A stretch of 50,008 bases of DNA from a virus, in the IMG/VR virus record IMGVR_UViG_3300042923_001831, positions 1-50,008 of that record. One strand, written 5' to 3'. The translations under genes were made by a program, and so were the position numbers. Below the pieces are notes generated by a model. The model saw only the letters and a list, made by a program, of their open reading frames with translations, ran no database searches and was not told where the DNA came from. Positions 17,001 through 25,268 of the stretch are shown piece by piece (position 1 is the stretch's first letter; every line of letters begins with the position of its first letter).

Positions 17001-19028
17001 TAAAATGGCCAATCCTGCTACCGTTAACCCAATTGGACCAGTAATGACTGCTAATGCACCCGAAAGAACTCCAGCAGCACCTCCAGCTATTCCAAAACCT
17101 GTGGCAATTGCTCCTAATCCTGTCACCGCACTACCCACTACGGAAAGTAGTATTCCTCCAACGGCAACTACTCCCAAAATAGCCGTTCCTACCGCTACTG
17201 TGGTAGCAATCGTTTTTTGTGTGGATCCATCTAGTGAATTCCATTTCTCTGTTAGATCAGTAATAATAACTGTTGCGCCTTTTATAGCCGGGGTAAGAGC
17301 TTCAGTAAATTTAATTTTTGCAGTTTCAAGAGCACCGCTCATTTCATCAACTGCGCCGGCTAAATTATCTTTCATTTTCTTTGCTGCTTCGGCAGATGCC
17401 CCTGCTGAATTCTGTAAAGCTACAGTCATCTTATCAATTTCAGTAGGTCCTGCTTCCATAAGCGACAACATTCCAGATACTGCTTCTGTTCCCACAAGAG
17501 ATGCAATGTTGGCTGCCTTTTGTGTATCAGTCATACCCTCCATAGATGTTTGGAAGTTTTTAATTAACTTTGTTAAACCAACAAAATTTCCTTCTGTGTC
17601 AGTTATCGTAATGCCCATTTTGGACATCAGTTGGGAATTTTCCTTTGAAGGTTCTAATAAACCTAACAAGGCACCACGTAGTGTTGTCCCAGCCTGTTCG
17701 CCTTTCATTCCAGCGTTAGTCATAATGCCAATTCCCGCTGATAGTTCTTCTAAACTAATACCTAATGCGGCAGCTGGCGGACCAGCATATTTTAAAGCGT
17801 ATTGCATATCCGTTAGATTGGCAGCGGAAATGTTAGCTGTTTTGGCAAGGATATCGGCAACATCATTTGCTTTGCTTGCTTCCATCCCAAAAATATTCAG
17901 TGTAGATGCCATGACCTCAGCGGTTTGCGCCATATCAGAACCCGATGCTTCAGCTGCTGAAATAACACCAGGCATTGCTCCGATGATTTCCTGTGCTGTA
18001 AAACCTAGCGTAGCTAACGCTTCTTGACCTTGAGCGATTTCGGTAGCACTTTTAGAAGTCGATGCACCTAAATCTAACGCTTGATCTTTTAATGCCTTGA
18101 GTTGCTCACCTGTAGCCTCAGAAATAGCACCTACTCGGCTTACTTGTTGGCCAAAATCCATCCCAACCCCGACAGCATTCTGCATCGCGTAGGTCATGGT
18201 TGCAAAACCTGCTCCAGCGGTCATTGCCATTGAACCGCCCACGGATTGCATTTTACTTCCGACGGAATCCATTTTTGAGGCGAAATCTCCCCATGAACGT
18301 CCCTGTTGAGATAACTCACTTTGTAATTTTTCTAACTTTTGAGTAGTTTGTGTGAGTTCATTTTGCATTCCATTTAGACTAGCTTTTGCTTCATCCAATC
18401 GAATAGACATTTGCTTTGTTTCAGCTGAATCCTGTCCCTTTGCTTCAACTAATCGATTATATTCATCCTCAAGACGACTAACTAACTGGCGCTGCAGCTC
18501 CATTTTTTGATTGAAAGATTGTATTTCTATGCCCGCTTGCTTAATTTCGTCACCAAAGTTTTCTGATGAGGTCGCTATAACTTTAAACTCAGAATCTATT
18601 TTCCTCATTGCCAGAGATAAAGCGCCTAGATCTCTTTGAAATTCACTGGTGCTTTGATTCTCTTTAAACTGATTCATCTTCTGAGTTGTCTGTGTTAGCT
18701 CATTTTGCATCTTATTAAGCTGAGTGTTTGCAAAATTCAATTGAATTGCGAGATTTTGAGTCTCTTTTGAATCTAATCCTTTTTGAAGGACAGAATCTTC
18801 ATAGGCTTTTTTTAATTGCGCTACCTTTTGTTGTTGCAATTCCATTTGTTTATTGAGGGATTGTATATTAACTTCAGATTGTCTTAGCTCATTTCCCCAA
18901 ACGCCGACACTTGTTTTAGTTGCTTCAAATTCGGATTTTACAATCTTCATTTGTTTGGCAACCGAACTCATCTCATTACGGAATTCTGTGGAATTAGAGT
19001 ACAGCTTGACACGAATGTCTTTAGCCAC
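14004..19028 (-). CDS. Tail tape measure protein (TP901 type)
   Basis: 1674 aa. Known role: sets tail length and helps DNA entry; at about 1.5 angstrom per residue the tail would be near 250 nm. In order: two copies of a coiled-coil segment (about 13-120 and 127-235, both ending MQNELTQTTQK); the TP901-type core (about 255-560: QVSRVGAISEATGEQLKALK, YAGPPAAALGISLEEL); hydrophobic Gly/Ala/Val segments (about 590-670); long coiled coil with a tandem duplication (about 1190-1303); and two IRSPS-containing modules near 1085 and 1535. The start is GTG 19028 with AGGAGGTG upstream. Confidence 0.95.
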   Translation of the reverse strand: MAKDIRVKLYSNSTEFRNEMSSVAKQMKIVKSEFEATKTSVGVWGNELRQSEVNIQSLNKQMELQQQKVAQLKKAYEDSVLQKGLDSKETQNLAIQLNFANTQLNKMQNELTQTTQKMNQFKENQSTSEFQRDLGALSLAMRKIDSEFKVIATSSENFGDEIKQAGIEIQSFNQKMELQRQLVSRLEDEYNRLVEAKGQDSAETKQMSIRLDEAKASLNGMQNELTQTTQKLEKLQSELSQQGRSWGDFASKMDSVGSKMQSVGGSMAMTAGAGFATMTYAMQNAVGVGMDFGQQVSRVGAISEATGEQLKALKDQALDLGASTSKSATEIAQGQEALATLGFTAQEIIGAMPGVISAAEASGSDMAQTAEVMASTLNIFGMEASKANDVADILAKTANISAANLTDMQYALKYAGPPAAALGISLEELSAGIGIMTNAGMKGEQAGTTLRGALLGLLEPSKENSQLMSKMGITITDTEGNFVGLTKLIKNFQTSMEGMTDTQKAANIASLVGTEAVSGMLSLMEAGPTEIDKMTVALQNSAGASAEAAKKMKDNLAGAVDEMSGALETAKIKFTEALTPAIKGATVIITDLTEKWNSLDGSTQKTIATTVAVGTAILGVVAVGGILLSVVGSAVTGLGAIATGFGIAGGAAGVLSGALAVITGPIGLTVAGLAILGVAAYKVSKELKKPSLEAQLFGDGVSKSTQKAVSGFLKLNEKATESLNQLNWSGTTVTKATADNIVKNFEQMSDQMLAGMKKKHEQELATMNQFFSNSKLLSEKDKQDAIAKMNEKYEQQTNAVNNGENIIKEIMAKASNEKRSLTEAEKTQINLIQEGMVNNGIKYLSKNELESKSILERMKAQAGSISASQAADVVENSQKQTQGAIKAANEQYDKTVQEIIRQRDEVGSISAEQANIMILDAKMQRDSVVNHAEGMHKKVVSEAKKQAGEHADHVNWEKGEVLSKWEMMKKDTSKKVSEIKTAVSNKWEEIKEDTSEKWEEIKAWPGKKIDEMNTSLSKKMEEVRSNFEGKWQEAETFLKSVDLKQVGIDIISGLLGGLNFGAVKEKVEELANSIPDWMKKVLIIRSPSKKLEKEVGEHIPTGVAKGISNKASVVQQTAQQVAASAKKGFETEFKKIDYKLDAKKISAADAIKELEKLKTEYKTVPNAVERANKAIYEINKKHNKELEELRKQQFEREKTRIEQRKYFNQLSLTQELKLYEDYIKKYKVGSEERLFYEREVYRVKQELHKEQFDKEKELIEQKKYYNELSLTQELRMYENNLKKYKLGSEERMFYEREIYRVKQEINLKLIAINEEYTNKISEANNRLIEEEKRLTNEYNQTLDSRTKSLYSFSGIFDEVTKKSEVSGQQLIENLKSQVTTFEEWSKNIATLASKGIDKGLLEELRAMGPSAATEIAALNTLSDQQLQDYVNLWKSKNNLARTEAVNELQGLQTDTQTKITELRTQTQTDLELYKNEWIAKIKEIRKGTTTQFDMKTSLSAIGRDSIQGLIDGMKEMEEPLKRQAQALANTVPISIQKTLDIRSPSRRTKKLGVFVPAGLAEGIKENMGSVIDAAKQMALASIPDLPSMAFTIGGAANAIRDNKGTLTVTNIIQSPNLEDKLEKLLGLFEKFINISPQVSSPEGTKIEVKVYDNHFADGNEAGSKIETALRRLGL

Positions 19029-19041
19029 GTTTTTTCACCTC

Positions 19042-19541
19042 CTATCCAAGAATTTGGTCGATGTATACCGCTTCTTTTTCCTGCTTCTCTGCTTTTCTGC
19101 GTGCTAAAAGCTGTAGATGGTATACAATGTCCATCTCATCTATTTGATTTTGCGTGAAGCCAATCTCTATTAACGCGTTGTACATATCGAGGACCGCTTC
19201 GCGCAATGTTAGTTTTTTGGGTCTTGGTTACCTTCCCCATCTGATAGCAACTTACTTGCTTGTTCGATATTCCCAATGACATAATTGACAGTCGCATAAA
19301 CTGTTTTTAGTAATTTACGAGAATCAATTCCATTTTCGAATTGATTAATATCAAATTGATTTCCAAATGCATCACAAACAAATTGCATTTGATTGTCTAA
19401 ATCTAGATTCCCCCCTGCTTTTCCTTCAAAATTGTCAGCGATTTCTGATGCTTTTCTGAACAATTTACCAGGAATAAAGGACGGGGAAACATAACGTTTT
19501 TCTTCATTTTCAATAATCAATACAATAGTCATGGAATTCAT
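19042..19541 (-). CDS. Tail assembly chaperone, -1 frameshift product (gpGT-like)
   Basis: Ribosomes that slip at the A AAA AAC heptamer (19212-19218) near the end of the 110-aa chaperone read on through 56 more codons to TAG at 19042-19044. The predicted product is 166 aa, with an extension running LTLREAVLDMYNALIEIGF, then helical QNQIDEMDIVYHLQLLARRK, then a charged end. Known: most long-tailed phages make a G protein and a shifted GT protein in this position, just before the tape measure gene. No other gene occupies 19042-19208, so the frame is otherwise unexplained. Confidence 0.8.
19209..19541 (-). CDS. Tail assembly chaperone, unshifted form (gpG-like)
   Basis: 110 aa, ending NQDPKN. 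By position (between tail tube and tape measure genes), size and the frameshift signal at its 3' end, it is the gpG-type chaperone that coats the tape measure protein during tail assembly. A beta-strand start (MTIVLIIENEEKRYVSPSF) and helical body (FRKASEIADNFEG; RKLLKTVYATVNYVIG) match the phi13/TP901-like chaperone group. TAAGGAGG precedes the ATG. Confidence 0.85.
   Translation of the reverse strand: MNSMTIVLIIENEEKRYVSPSFIPGKLFRKASEIADNFEGKAGGNLDLDNQMQFVCDAFGNQFDINQFENGIDSRKLLKTVYATVNYVIGNIEQASKLLSDGEGNQDPKN
19212..19218 (-). other. Programmed -1 ribosomal frameshift site A AAA AAC
   Basis: On the minus strand the last codons CCA AAA AAC TAA contain a canonical X XXY YYZ slippery heptamer in register, one codon before the stop. 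Slipping by -1 continues with CTA ACA TTG. Confidence 0.8.
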
Positions 19542-19572
19542 TTCTGATTTCCTCCTTAGATTTTTAAAATAA

Positions 19573-19603
19573 AAAAGAGAGAGAATTTAATCTCTCTCTT
19601 AAA
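19573..19603 (-). terminator. Possible attenuating hairpin after the tail tube gene
   Basis: On the minus strand AAGAGAGAG and CTCTCTCTT arms are followed by TTTTATTTT. Such hairpins often set high tail tube mRNA levels relative to downstream genes. Confidence 0.65.
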
Positions 19604-19607
19604 CGAA

Positions 19608-20183
19608 TTAAACAGTTGGTGTTAGTACAGAACCTGCGTAGACAACCTTTTCAAACCACTTTCCACCTTGAGTAAAGCTCGTGCCATCCTCCGCCTGTCC
19701 TTTCCAACGACCATTATATTGAAGTGGCATGAATTTCAATTTTAGCTTTGCTGTTTGCGGTGCTGGTTTTCCTTCCTCCGTTTTTCCTTCCACTGGTAAG
19801 AGCTCTGGTTTTCCTTTTAAAAACCAGTAGTAGCGATAACCGCCTGTGGAAAGTCTTGAACGAAATCCAAGTGCAAGTTCAATGGTTTTATCGTTAATAG
19901 ATGCAAATTGAACACCGTTTTCCTCTGTATGGCCAAAGATTTTCTTTTGTAGCGCAAGTGGAAGGTCTGTAGCTTCAATTTCAACATCAATGTCTCCAAG
20001 TGTATTTAATACTGCGTATGAACTGTTGTCAGCCCATACAGTTTCACTTTCTGTTTTTGGATCCACTTTGACATTTACTGCACCTGGTAATTTTTCAGGT
20101 GCTGCATAAGTAACGCTGGTCGCGTCATCTTCTGTTAATTCCGCGATATGGAACATATCTAATCCTGTAAGTACTTTTGTCAC
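19608..20183 (-). CDS. Major tail (tube) protein, phi13 family
   Basis: 191 aa, the main building block of the tail tube. The sequence fits the phi13-type major tail protein: KVLTGLDMFHIAELTEDD, PGAVNVKVDPKTESETVWAD, DIDVEIEATDLPLALQKKIF, GYRYYWFLKGKPELL, then TAKLKLKFMPLQYNG near the end. The start is GTG 20183, preceded by GAGGAGGAAATTTC, and it overlaps the previous stop (GTGA). A hairpin with loop lies between it and the chaperone gene. Confidence 0.92.
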   Translation of the reverse strand: MTKVLTGLDMFHIAELTEDDATSVTYAAPEKLPGAVNVKVDPKTESETVWADNSSYAVLNTLGDIDVEIEATDLPLALQKKIFGHTEENGVQFASINDKTIELALGFRSRLSTGGYRYYWFLKGKPELLPVEGKTEEGKPAPQTAKLKLKFMPLQYNGRWKGQAEDGTSFTQGGKWFEKVVYAGSVLTPTV

Positions 20184-20563
20184 GAAATTTCCTCCTCGTA
20201 AAATGTTTTTTGGTATCTCATTGGTTTATGAAAGACTTTAGTATCTTCTTCGTATATATCGGTAGAATCATAACGTGTATAACCTAGCGATTTCATAGTT
20301 TTATCCACTTCTTTCGCTATCGGGGTTTGAGAAGAGATATTCTCTTCAGTATTAAAAATACTAATTTGGAATTGAACTTCAGCCGAAATGGAAACATTGT
20401 CTGCAAAATCGTCATCAGCATTACCAATCTCTGAATATACGATTCTAGGGAAGGCGTTAACATCATTCGCTCTTAAATTATGGAACCCACCAGTACATAA
20501 GGAGACAAGCCTTGGATTAGCTTTTAATGCTGCTAGTAGCTCACTTTTCGCATCAAAACTCAT
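20180..20563 (-). CDS. Tail terminator/completion protein (DUF3168-like)
   Basis: 127 aa. It resembles the tail terminator family between head-tail joining and tail tube genes: DAKSELLAALKANPRLVSL, then FPRIVYSEI, then a strand pair VSISAEVQFQISIFN and a helix TPIAKEVDKTMKSLGYTRYD. The role is to cap the tail tube and dock the head. It overlaps the genes on both sides by 4 bases (ATGA and GTGA), a tightly coupled operon. Confidence 0.82.
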   Translation of the reverse strand: MSFDAKSELLAALKANPRLVSLCTGGFHNLRANDVNAFPRIVYSEIGNADDDFADNVSISAEVQFQISIFNTEENISSQTPIAKEVDKTMKSLGYTRYDSTDIYEEDTKVFHKPMRYQKTFYEEEIS

Positions 20564-20946
20564 GAATCAATCGCATCCAAATAGACTTTTTCCATCGCGG
20601 AAACAGCCTCATTTTCACCCGAATTAACACCTTTTTCTATAAATGGGCGAGGAGACATTTTGGAAGTGCCGTATTCAAGAAACTTAGCCCTCCAAGCAAC
20701 CTTTTTATTAGGTCCAACCGCTACATACTTCTCGCCATCTTTAGACTCAAGAGGGCGAGATACAGTGATATTATCCTGGATATGAGGATGGTCCTTTTCA
20801 CTTCGATCAACGTGTTCCCTTTGGTGTTTAGCGATGATTTCTCCTCCAACTTTCAGAGCTTTAGAATCTACTTTTTCTATATCCTTACCTATGTTTTCGA
20901 AAAGGTCTTCCAATTCATCAAATCCTTCGAAATCCATTCTAGCCAT
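20560..20946 (-). CDS. HK97 gp10-like head-tail joining protein
   Basis: 128 aa from ATG 20946, chosen because GAGG lies nine bases upstream; the in-frame ATG at 20961 lacks a site. MDFEGFDELEDLFENIGKDI, then VGGEIIAKHQREHV, and then FLEYGTSKMSPRPFIEKG with its Tyr-Gly-Thr signature are typical of the HK97 gp10 family, a minor tail-completion protein. It overlaps the end of the head closure gene by eight bases. Confidence 0.9.
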   Translation of the reverse strand: MARMDFEGFDELEDLFENIGKDIEKVDSKALKVGGEIIAKHQREHVDRSEKDHPHIQDNITVSRPLESKDGEKYVAVGPNKKVAWRAKFLEYGTSKMSPRPFIEKGVNSGENEAVSAMEKVYLDAIDS

Positions 20947-21277
20947 TGATCTCAACCTCATTGCACATGATTTCGTAATAAGCTTTTGAATTCTTTGCTA
21001 AGTCAAAATCAAGAACGTCAAATATGCGACCTTTATAAACAGCCCGCATATCGTGAGTTAAGTTTTTGTTTAATCGAATTGAAATTTTTTTAGGCGATTT
21101 AACCCCTAATGTGCCAGCAACCACTACTTCTGAGTTTCTCATGCTTAAAATCCCATCGATTGCTCCCCAAACCGTAAAGGCATTCTCCCAACCAATTTCT
21201 ATCCAGTTCCCCTCGGCATCCTGGCCCCTCAATTTCTTTTGGAAAGTGATCCGCTTATTCAGTTTGTTCTGGTTCAT
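20939..21277 (-). CDS. Head closure protein (phage head-tail adaptor)
   Basis: 112 aa. It matches the Phage_H_T_join/SPP1 gp16-like family: LNKRITFQKK, GNWIEIGWENAFTVWGAIDG, VVAGTLGVKSPKKISIRLNK, YKGRIFDVLDFDL. The protein closes the connector after packaging. It overlaps the previous gene by 23 bases. AAGGATAAG precedes the ATG. Confidence 0.9.
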   Translation of the reverse strand: MNQNKLNKRITFQKKLRGQDAEGNWIEIGWENAFTVWGAIDGILSMRNSEVVVAGTLGVKSPKKISIRLNKNLTHDMRAVYKGRIFDVLDFDLAKNSKAYYEIMCNEVEING

Positions 21278-21470
21278 TTTTCTTATCCTTTGCAGCTGTT
21301 GGTTTTTCCTTTGTAGGTTTCTTAGGTTCTTCTTTAGGCTTTTTCAGAAAACCTAATTTGATAAGTTCCTGAGCTCTTTCCTCGTTGGAAGTCTCATATT
21401 CGGAACCTTTTGCGTGGAATTTTTCCGTATTTTTATCATTAAAATCGTCCAAAACTAAGTATTTTTTCAT
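21255..21470 (-). CDS. Small phage protein between connector genes
   Basis: 71 aa. The first 45 residues (KKYLVLDDFNDKN, YETSNEERAQELIKLGFL) match a small conserved type found beside connector genes in many Gram-positive siphoviruses; the rest is a Lys/Pro/Glu-rich low-complexity tail. Probably a structural accessory or assembly factor. The ATG overlaps the previous stop (ATGA), with GGAGGTGAAATTTT upstream. Confidence 0.75.
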   Translation of the reverse strand: MKKYLVLDDFNDKNTEKFHAKGSEYETSNEERAQELIKLGFLKKPKEEPKKPTKEKPTAAKDKKNEPEQTE

Positions 21471-21742
21471 AAAATTTCACCTCCAAAGCTTTTTATTTTT
21501 AGAATTATCGATTGTAAGGAATTATTGAGGGCAACGACATTTAACGACTTATCATAGTTTTCGTGATTCAAAATGGAATAAATAATTACCGCCCTTTTAT
21601 AAAGAGCGGTTTCTTTCCCAGTCGTTTGTCTAGGTACTCCGGATGCTTCTAAGTCTTCTATAGCTGCATCAATAAGTAATTGAACGTCTGTGTCTGCCTC
21701 ATCCCCGTCGATTTTCAGGGCATTTTTAACAAAATTGAGCAT
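21467..21742 (-). CDS. Head-tail connector protein (gp6-like)
   Basis: 91 aa, all helical: VKNALKIDGDEADTDVQLLI, IEDLEASGVPRQT, KRAVIIYSILNHENYDKS. This is the pattern of the HK97 gp6/SPP1 gp15 connector family that forms the ring below the portal. GGAAGGGG lies upstream of ATG 21742. It follows the capsid gene in the standard order. Confidence 0.88.
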   Translation of the reverse strand: MLNFVKNALKIDGDEADTDVQLLIDAAIEDLEASGVPRQTTGKETALYKRAVIIYSILNHENYDKSLNVVALNNSLQSIILKIKSFGGEIL

Positions 21743-21759
21743 AATTTATGCCCCTTCCT

Positions 21760-22911
21760 TTACACAGTCGGAGCAACTTTAGCAATACGGAAAGCCGATT
21801 TAAGTTTAATTTGGTGATCAACCCAAGCTGTGACTACGAATTGCTCGATACCTGTTTTTACATCTTTGTCTCGATCAAATAATGCTTCTAAATCATAGTT
21901 GAAGTGAGAGTATCCGTAGTCACCTACAATTGGATCTACTGCGGAATCACAAAATTCTACTGGTTTACCTAGAACTTGTTCTGGTTGAGCTGTATAAAGA
22001 GTAGCATTACCGTTAGCAAGTACCTCGATGATGTCGGAGTAATCTTGATAACGCATAACAATCGTTGCGTTTTCACGATAATCTTCATGAAGAGATGCGA
22101 TGGCATTCTTAATAGCTTTATATTTTGTATCACCTGTTACTTCCGTTACGCCAGCAGAATAAAATGACATGTGCTCTTCTCCAACTTTTGGTGTTTTGGT
22201 AAATGCAATTTTCTTTTCTTTTGCCGCTACCCCGGACTGTAAAGCATTCTCTACATAAGTAACAAGATTTACATCTGATCCATTAAGTACAGTCTCAGAA
22301 ACACCAGCAAATACCTTGAATTTATGACGACCAAAGGATACTGTATCCCCGGATGCCTTTAGCTCCTTCGCAGTTTCAGTATCTGCGATAAAATCATCGT
22401 CATCTAATGTAAAGCTTAATTTCGGAATTTCTAAATTTGTAATTTGTGTAACGGTTGAAAGATTGCGAAGTGGATTTTTAACTGATGGTTCAACCAAAAT
22501 ATCCGTAGAAACAGTTTTTGGTAAGAATTTGTTTCCACCAGTTGTACCGTTATCTCCAAGCGCTTGGAATACATCTGTGGAAACAGACTTTTGATGCATT
22601 GTTGAACGAATTAACTCCGCTTTTGCTTTTACCACTTTTTGCTTAGGATCATTTTCATTAGCTAACCCTAGAGTTAGGTTCTGTTGTTGTAGCGCGAATT
22701 GTTGTTTTTGTTCAGCTTCCTTGGTGTCATGCTGATCTTTAATTACATCAAAGCGCTGCTGTAAATCTTTCTTTGACTGTTGTAATTGTGTAATCTCATC
22801 CATCGTCGCCTTAGGATCCACCGCTTTTTGGGACAAATCATTTTCAACCTTTTGTAACTGCTGACCGATTGTTAGTAAATCTTGCTTTAATTCAAATAGT
22901 GTTTTCTTCAT
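21760..22911 (-). CDS. Major capsid protein, HK97 fold
   Basis: 383 aa. Residues 1-105 are a charged coiled coil, the usual delta domain that acts as internal scaffold and is removed by the prohead protease. The rest fits the HK97 fold: KFLPKTVSTDILVEPSVKNP, SFGRHKFKVFAGVSETVLNG, ENATIVMRYQDYSDIIEVL (E-loop and spine helix region), and QFVVTAWVDHQIKLKSAFRI at the end. TTTTAGGAGG lies before the ATG, which overlaps the protease stop by four bases. No separate scaffold gene is present. Confidence 0.95.
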   Translation of the reverse strand: MKKTLFELKQDLLTIGQQLQKVENDLSQKAVDPKATMDEITQLQQSKKDLQQRFDVIKDQHDTKEAEQKQQFALQQQNLTLGLANENDPKQKVVKAKAELIRSTMHQKSVSTDVFQALGDNGTTGGNKFLPKTVSTDILVEPSVKNPLRNLSTVTQITNLEIPKLSFTLDDDDFIADTETAKELKASGDTVSFGRHKFKVFAGVSETVLNGSDVNLVTYVENALQSGVAAKEKKIAFTKTPKVGEEHMSFYSAGVTEVTGDTKYKAIKNAIASLHEDYRENATIVMRYQDYSDIIEVLANGNATLYTAQPEQVLGKPVEFCDSAVDPIVGDYGYSHFNYDLEALFDRDKDVKTGIEQFVVTAWVDHQIKLKSAFRIAKVAPTV

Positions 22912-23681
22912 TGAGTTATTCCTCCTAAAATAGTTTTTAAATAATCTAAGTTTGCTATTGATTCAGAAGCTATCTTTTTACGTTGTTCCATCTCTTTGAT
23001 ATCTACATGTGAATTTTGCTGCACATTTAATAGTTGTTCTGGTACATCTTTGTAGTGACTTAGCAGCTCTACATCTGCACAAGCGATGGCATCTTTGGTT
23101 TCTTCGATAACAGTGATGTTAAATAACTCTGTAGCCTCATCAGCATCAAGCCAATTGTCTTTACCATTTAGTAGTTCCTGTAGCTTTTCCTCTGTTAATG
23201 CTTCAGTCCCTTTGCCCAAGTATGCAGGTTTACAAGTTTTCGCTTCGGTTTTATCCAACCAGTCTGCTTGTTCGCGACAATCTACAGCATTAGCACCCCA
23301 CAGCGATATCATAGGTTTATGAATCATAAGGAACGTATTTTTGTACATGTAGATGTTGTCGGCAACCATGATTAAAAAGGATGCTGCACTTGCAGCGATA
23401 CCATCAACATAAGCATTAATAGTCATTCGACTTTTAATCCTATTTAACTGATTTATCATTGCGATGGTAGTAAACACAGAACCGCCAGGAGAGTTGACAT
23501 ATATGTTTAAGGTCTTAACTGTTTTGGGCAAGCTATCCAATGCCTGCTGAAACTCCGTAATGGTTACATCTGTTTCATTCCATTTATAACCACTAATAAT
23601 TGCTCCATAAATAAAAAGATCAGCTGACTTTTCATCCGCTGATGCTTTCATTTCCCAATATTTATTCAGTTTTTTGTCCAT
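22908..23681 (-). CDS. Head maturation (prohead) protease, ClpP-like S14
   Basis: 257 aa serine protease that trims the capsid delta domain. The ClpP fold spans about residues 20-185, with NSPGGSV (oxyanion loop, 63-69), catalytic Ser98 in GIAASAAS and catalytic His121 in LMIHKP. The C-terminal 50 residues are a charged linker that may be autocleaved. The start lies inside the end of the portal gene (20-base overlap), with GGGGGTGAAAG upstream. Confidence 0.95.
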   Translation of the reverse strand: MDKKLNKYWEMKASADEKSADLFIYGAIISGYKWNETDVTITEFQQALDSLPKTVKTLNIYVNSPGGSVFTTIAMINQLNRIKSRMTINAYVDGIAASAASFLIMVADNIYMYKNTFLMIHKPMISLWGANAVDCREQADWLDKTEAKTCKPAYLGKGTEALTEEKLQELLNGKDNWLDADEATELFNITVIEETKDAIACADVELLSHYKDVPEQLLNVQQNSHVDIKEMEQRKKIASESIANLDYLKTILGGITQ

Positions 23682-24927
23682 TCTCTTTCACCCCCTTTCG
23701 TAGCGAGACATCCATATCAATTGGATAAAGATCACCGGATATCCAGAGTTCTTCCGCTTTACCTCCTTTCGGTGGCAAATCTTCTAATCTTCTAACCTCA
23801 TCAGGAGACATTCCAGCGCTTCTAAGCATAACTTGATAGAATTGCGTTCTAGCAGCAGTATCACCTCTTAGAAGACCACCTAGGCTGAATTTAAAGTAGT
23901 ATCCTGCTTTTCTTTCATGTGGATTAAGGAACTTCCGGTTTAATTCTTGTTCATATTGCCTTACGGTAGGTGTTAATGACATCTGAACGAATTGGATCAT
24001 CATCTGCTCATTGCTAGAAAACCCCGTACCTTCTGAATCGTTTAAAAAAGAAACAGGAACATTGTACACATTGGCCACTCGTGAACGAGTTATCTTTTCG
24101 GATGCCAATGTGTCAGATGCAAAGTATTTTCTGTCGAGATCCGTCACCTTTACACCTGGTTCCTGAAACAAAATACCACCGTTTTCTTGATAAAATCTTT
24201 TAAAATCGTCGATAATTCGTTGTCGCTTTTCCTTATCAACGTTCGCCCCATACTCCAAGATAAAACTATCTTTCTTCTGCATTTCAGAAAGGCTAAACTC
24301 TTGAACGGCTTTATCGTACTCGAGTGTATTTTTTAAAACACTTATCGGATTTATCCCAGCCCATCTATTAGTACCAGAAATATGCTTAACGTGGAAAATG
24401 TTCATGTTGTGGAAATAGTAGGTGCCGTCATTCCCTGTCACCTTGTACCACAATTCGCCGTCATCATTGTTTAGAAAAGGGGTTACATAACTAGAATCAA
24501 TCGGCAAAAACTTCTCGGGTTGCATCCGGATGTCTCTTGTAATAACAGCATACCCATTACCTGTCTCATTTCTTGAAACCTCAATTTTATTGAAAGCTTC
24601 AAAGCTAGTCATATTAGAATTTGGCTCGTTTATAATCACATCTGCTGCTTGATTCATTTTCATATCGTAATTTTGATACAACTTGATTGGTAGCGAGGAG
24701 AATGTATTGGACAATCTACTAATCACGCTGAATATCGTTTCGTTCGTTGCTAATTTACTATTATCAATGCCCCAAAACCTTCGACCTTCCCAACTGGAAA
24801 ATTCGAATCCGTTTCCGCTCCATCCAGCAACAGCTGCCTTGACAGCATATTTTAATCGGCTATACCATTTCAATTTCTCACCACCTTCATTTATTGGCTC
24901 TATTAAACGATACTGTTGATATTTCAT
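23662..24927 (-). CDS. Portal protein, HK97 family
   Basis: 421 aa; forms the dodecameric ring through which DNA enters and leaves the head. Family landmarks: TIFSVISRLSNTFSSLPIKL, NMTSFEAFNKIEVSRNETGN, MNIFHVKHISGTNRWAGINP, VPVSFLNDSEGTGFSSNEQM, and the C-terminal PDEVRRLEDLPPKGGKAEEL. The ATG directly abuts the T-tract of a minus-strand terminator, and the terminase gene is about 2 kb away instead of adjacent. Confidence 0.94.
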   Translation of the reverse strand: MKYQQYRLIEPINEGGEKLKWYSRLKYAVKAAVAGWSGNGFEFSSWEGRRFWGIDNSKLATNETIFSVISRLSNTFSSLPIKLYQNYDMKMNQAADVIINEPNSNMTSFEAFNKIEVSRNETGNGYAVITRDIRMQPEKFLPIDSSYVTPFLNNDDGELWYKVTGNDGTYYFHNMNIFHVKHISGTNRWAGINPISVLKNTLEYDKAVQEFSLSEMQKKDSFILEYGANVDKEKRQRIIDDFKRFYQENGGILFQEPGVKVTDLDRKYFASDTLASEKITRSRVANVYNVPVSFLNDSEGTGFSSNEQMMIQFVQMSLTPTVRQYEQELNRKFLNPHERKAGYYFKFSLGGLLRGDTAARTQFYQVMLRSAGMSPDEVRRLEDLPPKGGKAEELWISGDLYPIDMDVSLRKGVKENGQKTE

Positions 24928-24929
24928 AA

Positions 24930-24962
24930 AAAGAAAAAGAACCCATTAATGAGTTCTTCTTT
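24930..24962 (-). terminator. Terminator immediately upstream of portal gene
   Basis: The minus-strand hairpin AGAACTCAT-TA-ATGGGTTCT (one T-G pair) runs into TTTTCTTTTT, and the portal ATG comes next. Confidence 0.7.
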
Positions 24963-25268
24963 CTGGTAACTCTGCAACTATATCATCCGTTAGTTTAGGC
25001 ACATTCTTTCACATTCTGCTTGATACAATGGAACTAAAATGGCGATTCCTCGTTCAAAGAATTGCAATCGAAAATCAAATGCTAAATAGAAATTTTTTCA
25101 ATAATTATCTTTGCACTTTCATCAAGTTTGGAAGGTAATTCATTGAGGGTGAATATTTTAAATCCAAAATTCAACCGTCATTCATAGCTAACTCACCACT
25201 TGTTTCTTCTGCTAAAACATTGAAATATGTTAGCTTTTTCTATGGATATCATTACTGAATAGGCAAAT
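24963..25268. other. Intergenic region, no gene supported
   Basis: About 300 AT-rich bases between the portal terminator and the hexanucleotide repeat. Only very short frames with poor start signals are present. It belongs to the accessory insertion between portal and terminase genes. Confidence 0.5.

Noticed and set aside
17005-18027. 340-codon + strand frame opposite the tape measure gene.
   Set aside because: It mirrors the Ala/Gly-rich hydrophobic region of the tape measure protein; no start signal and no domain.
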